Of a stretch of 64,000 nt of DNA, positions 13,254 through 25,500 are shown one piece after another. The notes under the pieces are model-generated. The model made no database searches and was not told the origin of the DNA. It saw only the letters and a program-made list of their open reading frames with translations. This DNA comes from Stichopus chloronotus (lineage: Eukaryota; Echinodermata; Holothuroidea; Aspidochirotida; Stichopodidae): assembly GCA_021234535.1 (NCBI GenBank), contig SFZH01000008.1, positions 2,852,001-2,916,000 on the forward strand, given 5' to 3'. The translations under genes and the position numbers were made by a program. Position 1 is the stretch's first letter; every line of letters starts with the position of its first letter.

Positions 13254-13591
13254 CCCACACAACGGATGTGTGTCACTCATGCATCAGCTCTGGCAGCATT
13301 CATAATACCAACGTCCAGGAACTATCACTTGGATTCTCACTGAATCTGCATACAGGTTGTAGGCTATTGAAATTCATGTATCCTGACGTAATTAGTTACA
13401 ATCAGTAGCACTCAGTACTTCTTTTCCTTAGGGTATAAATATTCAAGCTCCTTTGAGCCAATCATCAGATGTGAAGAAAGACTCATAAATATAGAGATCT
13501 TGGATTTTAGATGAGACAAATCGCCAATCGTCCGCAGGTGTTTTGGTGTGTACGTTAAAGAAGCGTTACATACCAACACCTGCTTGGAAGG
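13254..13591 (-). repeat. Repeat R2, copy C, with terminal hairpin
   Basis: Reverse-complement copy of 9494-9828, collinear over its whole length, with the 50-nt hairpin at 13534-13583. Stem arms and the 9-nt loop have the same lengths as in copy B despite substitutions. Copies B and C form an inverted pair about 3.4 kb apart and could fold together in a transcript spanning both. Confidence 0.65.
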
Positions 13592-14371
13592 TTACTCTAG
13601 CATTGGCTTCACTGCACTGCAGCTTTCTGCACATAAGATCTAGGCTTCTGTTTGCAGGGAGGTTCAGTGTAGAAGGAGATTCATCAGGAAAGTTTATGCT
13701 AATTGTGTTATAATAGTTTCAATTCATAAAGGGATGAGTACATCTTAGAGCACCGTTTTGTTTTTTATTTGAGATTCGTCTTATTGCTAGTGGTATTCAA
13801 GTAATATTTATCCACATCTGCTTATACAGTGAGAAAGAGATGGAGTAGAACAAAGCTTTGATGCCGATGTTGATGCCGACAGTCAAGTTTGGACCACTGT
13901 TTACTGTCCACTGACCACTGTCCACTGTTTGGACCTGTCAAATCAAACATCTGGTGTCCTCTTCAGAATCAAGATGGACTGCTATACATGAATAAACACT
14001 AACCTTTGCCATATGCAAATGATTAAAACAGTCATAAAGCTATGATTTACTTTAGCATCGTTATCAATTGTCCCAAGTTGTAGAAAGAATACCGGTACCC
14101 ATGTTCTGCATATTGCACAAAATGAAAGTGGTCGACAGTGATAGGTGACTGAGGGTGGTGAAATTTGGAAACAAATTTTCAAGAATAGTGACAGGCAATG
14201 TAAAATAGCTATGGACATATTTTTCTAGACAGTAGTTTACGATGTAGCAGACATGAAACTTAGCTTCTTAGTTAAGATTCTAATAGCTTGTAAGCCCATG
14301 GAATGTGCAAGTGAACAAAACAGCTAGATGCCCTTGGCGGCAACTAGTTTGGCACAAAGGAAGGAGATTCC
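13592..14371. other. No gene recognised
   Basis: Non-coding by inspection. A small local repeat of 'tgatgccga' and 'ccactgt' motifs occurs near 13860-13935. Confidence 0.4.
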
Positions 14372-15582
14372 AATTCACAGTGCATACTCCCTCTTGTCCT
14401 CCTCATCACTTCGCTTCTAACCTTGGCTCCTGCTGTCTGGGAATTATGGAAGGGCGGTGACCAGATACACGCACACACAAAATACGTAGTGCACTTACGT
14501 GTGCATGCTGTGGGTTAGTGTACGTGTATTCACTGTGCAGCTATGCACGTACGAACTAAATGGGAGTACTTAGTTTACTTCGTTACAGAGCGTGGACTTT
14601 CTTTGTGGAATTTACCTACTGATTAGACTGATTTTGGATAAAGACAGTGACAGAGTTTTTGAATATACATCTAGAGGAAAGCTTGGACATGTTTGATGTC
14701 TTACACTCAGTCTTAAAAGCAGCAGTAAGTGGAAGACTTGTTGTGTGTGTTCCCTAATTTTCCTGTGAGTGTAATAGTTCTCAGTGGTAGGCTGTGCAAA
14801 ACTACTCAACTAGGCCTGAGTTAGTTCAACAAAGAAGAAGGTTTGCACGTGACCTAAACGTTACTGTCAACATTGCTGTAAGATCACTTTATGGCTGGTT
14901 TGGGATAACTCATGTCAAGGCCTTTCCTGAACATTATTTTTTTTAACCATATAGGGCCTACAATCTTGGACAAAATACCTTGGGACACCCCGTGCCCCCG
15001 TTCAATGTTGGCTATAGGATTGCTGTTCAAAGGGTACATTCACTTCTACAGTGCAACATTGGAAAGGGGCACGGGATTTCATGTTATCCTCTCACCTAAA
15101 ATTCAGTATTATGTTTGCAACGTACGACAAAGTGTCCCAACAATTTTGTCGAAGATTGTAGGCCTACCAATTGGCCTTAATTATTTGTGCTGTGGTGTTC
15201 TCTGCCCTGAAGAATATTAATCTGTTAGTTGTATGGAGACCCTTCAAGGTCGCAATGTATTGCAGTCCTTAGTCCTCTTTACAATTTTATTGTATAAGGA
15301 AATGTTTTTGAACATCTCAGCAGAATTTGACAAAGAAGAAAAGCTAATTCCGGCAGGTCTTAGACACTTGGAATAACAAGGTACTGTAGATTAAAACAGA
15401 TGTAAACAGCTGTGCAAAACTTCGCTGTCAAACCCAATTACTGGCAATTACGGAACGGCGGTGGCCAGATACACACACACACACAAAATTGCCAGATGCT
15501 AGACCATGGTCAATACGGTAATGCATAGGTCATATAAGGTGAGTACGTCGCTAGGGAATTCCCAAACCAGTAAGTTTTGGGG
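14372..15582 (+). mobile_element. Possible deleted DIRS derivative
   Basis: The first bases (aattcacagtgcatactccct) match the left outer end of the DIRS element at 45592. The last about 165 bases (15418-15582) match its right inverted terminal repeat: the (CA)n tract, 'ttgccagatgctagaccatg', 'gagtacgtcgct' and the terminal 'gttttgggg'. A second right-repeat-like block lies at 14437-14483. The interior has no DIRS coding sequence and holds a foldback MITE (14955-15164). It may be one internally deleted element, or a left-end scrap and a solo right repeat that happen to lie near each other. Confidence 0.5.
14955..15164. mobile_element. Foldback MITE-like element
   Basis: Starts with 'ggcctacaatcttggacaaa' and ends with the complement of 'ggcctacaatcttcgacaaa', giving terminal inverted repeats of about 35 bp with a few mismatches and a 2-nt gap. 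A second complementary pair lies further in: cgtgcccccgttcaatgttg (14991-15010) against caacattggaaaggggcacg (15055-15074). The unit can fold into a long imperfect hairpin with an unpaired insertion in the right arm. The open frame across it has no recognised domain. Confidence 0.6.
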
Positions 15583-15978
15583 AACCAGGGAGTTATGGGG
15601 AATGTATTGCCTTCTAAATTTCACCTTCCTGATGTCTCTGTTGTCAGATTCGTAAATTTGTCATCGTGACTTAAAACAGTTAGCGTTTTCAGCAATAATT
15701 TTGTCAGCAATATTTTGACAATGAAAGATTCATAAGTCTTAATAAAATGTAATATTATTTGAAAAGATGAAAAATGGAGGAAGACAGATCTTCTTACAGA
15801 TCAGTTATGTTACTGTAGGTACCAGTTTTGCAAAACTGAACCATGGATTACCAGGAGAGTGTCCTGTTGCATGTTTGTTCACAGTCGATCTACACAACTA
15901 CATGCAATTTAAGAAGTGTTTGTCTTTTATTTAATTTTTTTAGTTTAATTTTTTTTTAAAAATTGAAATTTTTAAAAG
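15583..15978. other. Non-coding, probable intron end
   Basis: No gene. The last 50 bases are T-rich and could be the polypyrimidine tract for the candidate exon that follows. Confidence 0.4.
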
Positions 15979-16113
15979 GCCCAGCTTCAGCCAATCGTAT
16001 TAGAGCTTTGAAACTGAGGATTCTGCATGATTTTTATGGAACTGAAAGGAATTTGCTGCCAAAGCCAGCAGATGTTAGTTTTTGGTATCGAGTAGCTCTT
16101 GTCTGCTTCACGG
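15979..16113 (+). CDS. Candidate internal exon, unknown gene
   Basis: A 135-nt block follows a T-rich tract ending in AG (15977-15978) and is followed by a strong donor, GTAAGT, at 16114. The frame is open and the exon is symmetric: it starts with two bases of a split codon and ends with one, so it could be skipped without a frameshift. The peptide has a basic N-terminal part (NRIRALKLRILHDFYGTE) and a hydrophobic C-terminal part (FWYRVALVCF), more protein-like than chance open frames nearby. I do not recognise the family. It could belong to the same gene as the exon at 37426, which has the same strand, but this is not shown. Confidence 0.4.
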
Positions 16114-19039
16114 GTAAGTGTATGTATGGCTGCCGCTTGTTCTCACGTTCCTCACAAGATCCCAGTTATCATCAGGGTGGGAGAAGGGCGTTTGGATACA
16201 GTAAGATACAGTAGTACATACTGTAGAAGGTGCACTTTATTTCCAAAGGACTTTTATATCATGAACTTTATCCTTCTATAACAGCTTATGTCATGAATTT
16301 GTCTTGTAGTTCACATATCTGTGATCTGATCTTTATTAGAACAGTATCTACTCTACAATCCATAGTTAAGGAAAAAAAGGTAAGGTTACTACAAGTAGCT
16401 TGTTAGTTTTATTGCAGTGTTTACATGTGGCGTATATTCTTTATTGGGTCGACAATGCCGATTGTGTACACACTGGGTGAGTACAGTGTATGAGAAAGCA
16501 CACTGTAAATTTGATGGAACGTAGATAAAATTAATTCAAGTGCAGAGCCAAGTATAATTGAATTCTTGTCGATATGTATTAATGTTAAGCTTTTTTAGAA
16601 ACAGTAAAATCTTGCATGTCATGTTTGTTATCGTTAATTATGGTTTCCACACAGTATTGTTGACATGTTCTAGCTCAAATTAATATTGTCAGTAAATGTG
16701 CAGGTATAATGTATCTGTTTAAATGTGATGGGTATAATTGTATGGAACCATTTAGCTGAAATCTCATAGACTGTACCCTGATTTGACATATTAGTGGAGA
16801 ATGTCAAATTCAAGCATTTAAATCCCTGTGGCAGTGTAATGCAGAGCACAGGTTTACAGACCACGTAGCAGTTCAATGGTTACACTACTACAGTATTACA
16901 GCTAGTGCTGTGAAATGAGTGTTAAAATTCTTCCAAGCTGAGGACAGTTTGATATGCACTGCATAGTGGTTCTGTGATGAATGAAAAGACTACTAAAGTA
17001 ATTGGTTGGACATCCAGACAGAATGGGTCAAGTCTGTCAGTGATCATCAGGTTGAAGATTCTGGATGGTATCACCATTGCAGACTACAGTGGGAGTGCGC
17101 TCTTCGTCAGGCACTGATACGTATGACGACTTCTTGTAGGTTAAGGATAGCATGGTGGAGCTCATTGACTTTTCAGTAGGGTATTTGTGATCTTCACAGT
17201 AAAACTGCCTGGCTCAATTACATGCATGCACAATAACATTTAACCCACACTGCATATCTGTAAATTACTCTCCTTGAACAGAAATTTCCAGCCTACATTA
17301 TAGAAGTGATGTACACATCCTGCCAAGGTTTTGTGTGTACAGCAGCCTGTCCTAATCTCAAAGATGCACATAATAGCACGGGCCATCTTCGACACCTTGC
17401 GGCACACTCGTAGTGCATTTTAATTAGATTCCCCGTAGACGTGCCATTCTAATGTGGGGGAGAGTTCTCACCGAGAAGCTTCCCTTTTCCTCTTTCTCAC
17501 GCTTGATTGGCCTCTCGTGATTGTTCGGCAACTAGACTGGAATTGAGTCGATTTGTGAATATGATTGAATTAATATGATCCTCACAGAGGGTGTCATTTT
17601 TTTTATCTAATTTTTTCTTCATTTCTTCTTCTGCCTTTGAAGATTTGACGAGACTTCATCGGCGCCAGAATTTTAGCTGATTCTCAGCATAGATTGGAGA
17701 GTAGAACCTTTAGAATCATTTTGTTTTTTCACATGCTCTGGAAACTTGCACTGTGGTGATATAACAGGAGGTGATTTTTGAGACGGTTGAATAGTACCAT
17801 CAGGACTTTAAAGGATAATCTTGTTCAAAGATGGGGGAATGATTGATCCCTATGTAATAAATTTTTAACTTTCTTAGTTGACCCTTAATGGGATTTATGA
17901 TGGGGAATTAGTTTGTTAAGTATTAAATTTTTTGCACATGTGATGAGTCTCTTCAGTAGTAAATGACAAGCAGTACAGATAGGTGGTGGTTAGATTTTCT
18001 CAGGCAGACGTTACCAGCATTGGTGTAACATTTAGATTGTGACTGATAAGTGGTAAATTGATATCTAATGGAATATTTTCAAGGAACAAACTGGGTTCTC
18101 ATCGCAGTTTGGGGTCCATTAAAGCACAGCTGAGATTTTCAAAGAAATTTTCGTAATTGTCTCAGATTCATGTATTTACTCTTGTCCAAGTTGAATCCTC
18201 TCTCAAATTGCTTGAAGTTAAAGCCACAACTTTGCCTAAATGGCAGATATTTCGGTGAGTTTAAGTGTTCAACTTACACCACATTGCTTGTTTAACGTTT
18301 GGTAAACAAAATGGATTAACTGCCAACCGATTGAGGCATTAATTAACAAAAGGTGCTAATTAATTTGTTTACACTGCTTCATCCCTTGTATTTCATTACT
18401 TACTTCTCCCAACATACCTTTTTGTACTACTGTAGATACAATCAATGTATAATGAAGTAGAAGTGAGGGAGAGGGGTGGAGTTGGGAGTTGGGCTATATG
18501 TAAAATGGGAGCAGCAAGCATTTGAAACTTGTGAAATACTGTGTTGTACTTTCCCATTCAACACAAAACTTTGTAATGGTGTCTGCACAATCATTACTGA
18601 ATCGTCTTGAATGTAGGAAATTGCTAGGCATGATTGTACGGGATAACATCATAGAAAACATCAAAATTGTACACAAGGATAAGTGTCTTGCACTGTACCA
18701 TACCTGGATATTTTGCCCTATTAAACAGTCTCTATTTCATTAAACCTGGGAGGGGAACAGGGATGGTTTTGCCCAAATTTTGATTTTCACACCAAGTTGC
18801 CCAAATTTTGAGGCTTAGCTTCTATTTTACCTCCAGTTGTATCACGATGGTTGTTTTCAGGAGGGGGGGAGGGCAAGTTACACTGGGATATGGAAATACA
18901 GCATCCCTCTACTATAGTGGGGCACTCATTTTTTGGATTTGGACTAGGTGGGATGAGAATTGTGGAAATTTATGTCATTTTGAACTTACCTGTCTCCGCA
19001 CAACTGATGCATGTCCCTCTACCGTGCTAGCATCACTAC
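16114..19039. other. No gene recognised
   Basis: AT-rich, intron-like. 'ttgcccaaattttga' is repeated near 18770-18815. No credible exon or transposon was found before the DIRS-like fragment. Confidence 0.45.
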
Positions 19040-20130
19040 TCCTTCCTTGACGACTTGCATCCTATCTTGACGACTGGCTTATTCTAGGTGAATCCCAGGT
19101 AGTAGCCAAGGAAAACGTGAGGCTGATGACTCTTCTGCGGTAGTTCCAATCTAAGTTGGTCCCTGTCCACACTGTCTACTTTCTGGGCGTAGTGTTGGAC
19201 ATCACGATGGAGGTAGCATCCCATTTAGACACCAGGGTTTAAGATGTCTGTCAAGGGGTAACGACACTTCCATCGTGGTGCCACTTGGTAGTGGGTGACT
19301 GGCTGAGGACCTTAGGTCTCATGGCGAGCATAGTTGACGTCACATATTACTGCAGACTCTGAATGCGCCCATTCCAGGTTCATCTCCTACAGACATTTAA
19401 ACTGGTGGTACAAGACCTGGACACTCTAGTTCCCATGACCCAGGAGGTTTGATCACATGTTGAATGGTGGCTTCAGAACGGTTCTTGAGGTAGTCCCATT
19501 CACAACCCATCACCGGATTACATTGATCACGACTGATGCGTTCCTTCCTCTGGTGCGCAGTGGGAGAACCACACAGCTTCCGGGAAATGGTCTCCTTGAG
19601 AATCGAACCTGCACATCAATCTCCTTGAGATGAAGGCTGTAGCAAGAGGCCTCAAAGCATTTGCGGAAGACCTCAGGGGTTCCGCAACTTCTGCACCGTG
19701 TTCTGAGACAATACCACTTCGGTCACATCAACAGACAATGGGGGGCCTACTCTCTCCCACTGTGTCGTGCTCCCTGGGACCTCCACTGGTGCCGCTCAAG
19801 GGACATTGTAGTCTGGGCTTCCTGTATACCTGGAAAAGAAAACTCTCCAGCAGATGCCCTGTCAAGGGGTTAACGGGACCCCAATGAGTCGTCGCTGTCA
19901 ACCAATCTGTGTGATCAGATCTTCCAGACCCTCGTCCGCCCCCCATAGATCTCTTTGCATCCCTGGAGAACGCAAAACTACCAACGTTTTGCACAAGGCT
20001 CTACCATCAATAGGCCTTCAGGACGGACTCCCTGTTGTTCCTGTGGGACAATCTGAAGGTTTATGCGTTCCCACCGTTCTGCCTGATCTTGTCAGTCCTG
20101 AACAAATCAAGCACTCAAAAGGTCTTTAAC
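19040..20130 (+). pseudogene. Diverged DIRS-like RT/RNase H fragment
   Basis: Pieces of a DIRS-type polymerase are readable across shifting frames. YLDDWLILGES at 19063 onward is the reverse transcriptase active-site box, and VYFLGVVLD follows at the expected distance. INLLEMKAVARGLKAF near 19618 matches an RNase H segment, and PGKENSPADALSRG near 19830 matches its end. The segment IDLFASLENAKLPTF and then YAFPPF near 20060 matches the region downstream of RNase H in DIRS elements, as in the full element at 49405-49574. Many stops and frameshifts are present. The N-terminal part, gag, recombinase and termini are missing. It differs enough in sequence to be a separate, older lineage. Confidence 0.75.
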
Positions 20131-22430
20131 CTCTTTGTTCAATTTGATAGTTGAAGTACTTATGTAATTTTCATAAACACTACAAAGGTATACTAATGCT
20201 TGTACTTATTGACTGTATTTTACAATCTCAGTTTTTCCCTTCTGGTTGATCTAAATCCCTTTGGTGGGCATTAAATATCCCTCTTTCTCCTTTTTAGGAA
20301 TGTTACTTTGATTTATTCACTGACATCAATCTTTGTATGGCTTATGAAATGATTGTCAGGTGTGATTTGCTTTGAAGAACATATTTTGTCCAAGCTGTAC
20401 CTCAGGGGAAGAAGGTATACCAGTTTGCGAAACAGGACAGTTGTCCTCCTAGTTGACTATAATGTCTATGTGGAAGTGAAAAGTATTGTCAAAGTTCAAT
20501 GGCAGTGAGAACATACTCCTCTCTTTGTTTGTACTATCCCTGACGTCATGGACAGTACCTAGCGATGCTTCTCATCTTCGAGAGGCAGTTCTTCTGTTCG
20601 ATGTTTCTTGATCCACATTCAGTGGTTTGCTCTACAGTTGAGCTCATTGTGTTGTGGGGATCATGTAAATGGGAATGAGATTTCTTTCAATTTTGGTTGG
20701 GATATGGCTTAATAAAACCGGGTTTTGTTTTGACAGTTTTGTATTTTATTGTTTCTCAAACAAAAGACAAAAGTCAAACTCCCAGTGGTATACTGTATGT
20801 GCAAGCCGTGAGCATGATACTCGTTGCTTTTGTGTATTGCATACCTCTGTGTATGGTCGTGGTCCCTCCGCAGAGACTGTGGTTACTCTGAATTTATGCA
20901 ATACACATCTCTGACAATATCATGACATGGAGCGATTGTCTGCAGTCGCACTGTTGTAATCAGGGAACAGCTATGTTCCAAAATAGTCTGGCGCAGAAGC
21001 AAGCATGGACAGTAGGTGGTTGCGATTTTCATAACCGCATTCTCTAGTTCCACAATAACTCTCTTGTGAATTGCTCAAGGGGTAAGCAAAATGCTTGTTT
21101 TCTTTCCCCTTATGTTTGGTTGTTGTTTGAGACATGTATTTAACATGTTAAAATTACTGGAAGTCACTAGCAACTGATTTTAATCTATTGTCTACTGCAT
21201 GGTTGCTGGGGCTTCTTCCTGTAATGTTAATCTTCCCTGAAACATCGTTACACTAGTTCTATAAATCATGCAAAGGCTGTCAGTTGGCACCTGTACCTTC
21301 GGTGGTACAGATGTAGGGTGAATTGTTGTCTATAACCAGTTCCCCTGCAGTGCAGACATTTTAGTAGCAGTCTGGCATCTGGGATTCATGAAACTTCTGA
21401 ACTACAAAGTAGATCCTGTGATAAGGTTGTTTATTCAGATATAACCTAATCACTTGGGGCTGTTTGTAGCTAAAAGATGCAAATTTTATTCAGAATATCT
21501 GGAACATACTATGGACAACTGGCAATTAAATTTGCCATGTGAGTTGCACAATGTGGAAAGATTATGCACCACACGTCTAGAAATATTAAGTTAAAGCATT
21601 TGATTAATGAATGAGTGACATATAGAAGGACAACAATATTTTGTAAAGGGACAACTAATTTTGCATGTTAGTTGTAATGTAGCTAGAATTCCTGCAAATG
21701 CAGCTACTGCTGGACGTTCTGGTTATGAGGTACTTCCCTCTTGGACAGAAAGAAACTGGTGTCATTGTAATTGTGCAAATTGGATTCCATCCAGGTATGG
21801 ATCGTCTCGCAGACCTACTGATCTACTAATTGACATGAATGTTCTCCGATGTGTTTATGAAAAACACTCAGCTATTAACATGTCACCATAGAAAAAGAAC
21901 AGTCATTGTAAGCTAAAAAGAGAGTAGAGTGTACAGTGAATATTAACAATGAGTATGTAAAATTTACCTCCTTTGTCAGTTTTGATGAATATTTTCAGGT
22001 TGATCAATTCGTTCAGGTTTGTTTTGTGAAGCGTATATGCTACGACATTTGACCTTCGCCATGTATATCGCACTGAGTAAATGCAAGTGGTATGTGCATT
22101 ACATTCAGTTCAATGCGATTTCAAATTTTCAGAACGTAGCTACCTTGTTGTCGTTGCTTGTGAATGAGGGATGGATACTAATTGTAAGCATATAGTATTA
22201 CATTTACAGAATTTTGCAAGAATGATAGTCATACAGTAGCATAAAGCATTACTGTATCTCTTTGCAATCGGTTTAAACCTGTGAAGTTTCCCCCAGGTGT
22301 CAAGTCGTCAACATTAGACAACTTGAAACGTTTATTACAGATTTCAGCTGAAAGATTTTAGCTGAAAGTGATATGCTGTCTAATGAATTTAATGATGTTA
22401 TTAAATTTGTTATAAACATTTAGAGTGAAA
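20131..22430. other. No gene recognised
   Basis: Non-coding by inspection. Short frames (20669-20914, 21661-21891) are overlapping and lack domains. Confidence 0.45.
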
Positions 22431-22576
22431 GCCAAATGAAGGTGAGCCTAGGCTTAGAGGGCGTGGTGTCAGAGTAGATTTCGATTGCACTTTGAGCTAG
22501 GTCAAACTTAATGCTCGAGTAAGCAAGGAATAAGTATAGTCACTTGTAAATACCCACACCAGTGAGTTGTGGTGGA
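22431..22576 (+). repeat. Interspersed repeat R1, copy 1
   Basis: Shares with 33961-34110 and 63147-63288 the order: 'gcaaatgagggcg'-like start, 'gagggcgtggtg', an AT-rich middle, 'gtaagtatagtcacttgt', 'gaataacccacaccag' and a 'gttgtggggg'-like end. The closing segment can form a short hairpin between CCCACA and TGTGGG-like bases. Non-coding; class unknown. Confidence 0.65.
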
Positions 22577-25500
22577 TTTATTTGTTCAGAAACCCTCTAA
22601 TTATTGTTGATGTATCAAACAAGCTACTGTTAAACAAGGTTAAAAATTTGTTGATGTTTGTTTTGATACGAGTTTGTGAAATTGGATTAGTAAAACTAAT
22701 AGAGAACATTTGCATTAGATATTGATTCGAAAATAAAAAGTAAACCCACCTCAATTCAGCCGATTTTTGTTGTTGTTAGTATTGAAGGATGTATTCTGGA
22801 ATATGATTTGCAAACCATGAATTTCATCCTTGGCCAGTGAATTTTTCTCTCACTGTTCGCTGGTTTTGATTATGAGCTGAGTTGTTTGTGTATTCTTGCC
22901 AGATTCTCAGGGAGTATAAAAAAAGCAAAAATATTGTGATTCATGGATTCTAACAAGTTACCATCTGAGCCTTTCATCACTTCTGGTGTTCCCAATTAGT
23001 TGCAAATCCTAAAAGGATGGATCCTTTGTGCGATTGTTGTACAGGCATAAGCCGGCAGGAGTAAAATGAGAGATGGGATAAAACAAGAAACTGAATAAAA
23101 AGAAAGAGCGACGATGATGAGACAGAGAGAGAGAGAGACAGAGAGAGAGATGAAGATTTAGAGAGAAATTGCGGGGCGGAGTTGTTGTGTTTCGTTTCGT
23201 CTCCCATGGTAATTTCCTTCTTTTGTTTGCTCTTGTAATGCTAACACTCTAAATCAACAAGTGGCATGTCTATTCGAATCCAAAAATTGCGAGTTGTGGT
23301 GTTTGAAGCAAGTTTTATGGAGGAGAATGCCACCGCTGTAGCAAATCATTTGTCAACTGAGTGCTGAAAAGTCCATAATTTACAGTCACATACTGTGTCA
23401 TTTTGTCTATTTAACTATCGAAATTATGGAGTTTGTTCAAGTTGCAACAGTGTTGGAACACATGCCTGAAAAATAAAGTTGCAAGGGATGGAAGCCTGGT
23501 CTGTAGTATAAGTGAAGTGGTTTTGGTCTCAGTGACAGTCATTAATCCTTTTTTGCAGTTATGTTTAAGTATGCTAATGTATATAATGCTCGTAAACATA
23601 TATTTAGAAAAAGGTCTTTCTCTACCTGCCATGGTCAAGTTGCAAAACCTTCTAAACAATGATATCTCAAGAAGGGAAGCTAGGCCTGATGTAATGTTTC
23701 GATGCTTGTCTTTCATTAAGTGAAAGAAGCCTGCTGTCTGCGGTGGCAGCCAAAGTTCATTTGAGGTCAACTGAAGTCAAAATAAGGACAAATACTGCAA
23801 TGCAATAAGGGGAGCTTGGACCAGTCTCATATATGGCTAATGGATATTACACATTCAGTACAAGAATGGTATAATTTGTAGTGGTCGAAGTCATTTGGGG
23901 TCAGCAGGAGTCAAATTATGTAAACTTGGGTGTGTGTTTGAAAATGGTGTCATAAAAATGGAATCTTTAGCTTACTTATATTTGGTATGTAGCTATGCCA
24001 CACTGAGTGCAAGTCACCTACTGTAATGGTCATTGCAGATTAACTCAACTGCAGAAAACAAGGAACACGTACCCAAGAAGAAGGCCTCAACTGCTCTTAT
24101 ATATGGTTATTAATATTAAGGTGTACCACAGTATTAAAGTGCAGTGGAAGAGCCCCTCTGTGTTTGGTTTAGAATGAAGGTCACAAAAACGTCGTAAATA
24201 CGGTACTTCAATACGAAAGTTGGATAGATAACATGCACTACGTATATGTTGGTATACATACTATGTTTATCGTGAGAAACCTATCACTTTAGTGTTGGTC
24301 ACATTTTGTTGAGGGTCGAAATGGTATCATGACAGATGGAACTGAAGACAAGAATTGTTAGTTGCGCTTTATTGGTCGGCGGTTTATGAAAAGAATGTCC
24401 TTTTTCAACTCTGCCCAGTACAGTTCTGTGCACAGTGATGTGCACAGATTGAAGATTCAACATGTACTTTGTGACTACAATACGTTTGTTTTCATTTTTC
24501 ATGATTCCATTTTACTTGCTGTATAACTTTAGATGCATAGCCAAAGATGGGGAGTGTTAAAGGGGACAGTTGCCTCCTTCTGTAGCATATTTCAGGTATT
24601 TCTAACGTTTGCATTTTGGGATATTGCTAGTACTTACCCTATTTTTACATTGAAAATACAACTGTATAGGCCTGTGAAGTGCCATGTCCACCAGTGTGGG
24701 ATTCATTTTCCATTCAAACTCTCACAAGCTTCATGCCAACCTTTTGGTGGTGCTACTGTACATTTAAAGATATAATCTGACCACGGGCTTTATAGTCCCC
24801 CCCCTCCTCCTCGAGAGAATTTCTGACCATACGCCTGCATGACTGTGACACGCTGTCTATAGCTTACATTGTTATTGCATGCACTGAATTAACATTGACT
24901 TTGAAGTCTAGTAATGTCTCAGACATCACAAATGTGACTGATATCCTATAGTGACAGCTATTCATCATCTCCGGATGAGACAAACATCAAGAGACTATCA
25001 TTTCACAGTAATTTTTTTTATTACTGATTGGCACGCAGGAAATTTAGCTTTAGTATGCACAATTTATGAAGCAATCTAGAGATGTGTGATGTTTTTATTA
25101 ATTTGTCAATGGTAAGCTTTCCTCAACCAGAAAATAGAGCTTGTGTGGAAAAGCTAGTTTTTGAAGGGACCTCTCTGCAATTTTTCGGTCAGAATGTATA
25201 AATTTGGAAATGTTTATGAAGTCACAATTAAATGGGAACGACATTGCGGATGAACTCAACAGTGAGAACCTCGAAAAGTGGAACTTGAAATGAGAAATAA
25301 AATGAATTTCTTGGAATGAATATCACTGTTGTCATTATTGAATAAATTTATGTACTAGTTGCTGTATATATGTGGTTATGGTGTTTGGGCTGGAAAAGTA
25401 AAAAGTGAAATGCAAAAACTGCTTCAGATCTTTGACTACCCTTTGGTGCTTTTGATCACATTAATTGTAACCTACTCTTAGTGTACACAACCATGATAGC

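Noticed and set aside
23411..23770. Open frames on both strands over the same stretch
   Set aside because: Neither frame has recognisable motifs; overlap on both strands suggests chance.
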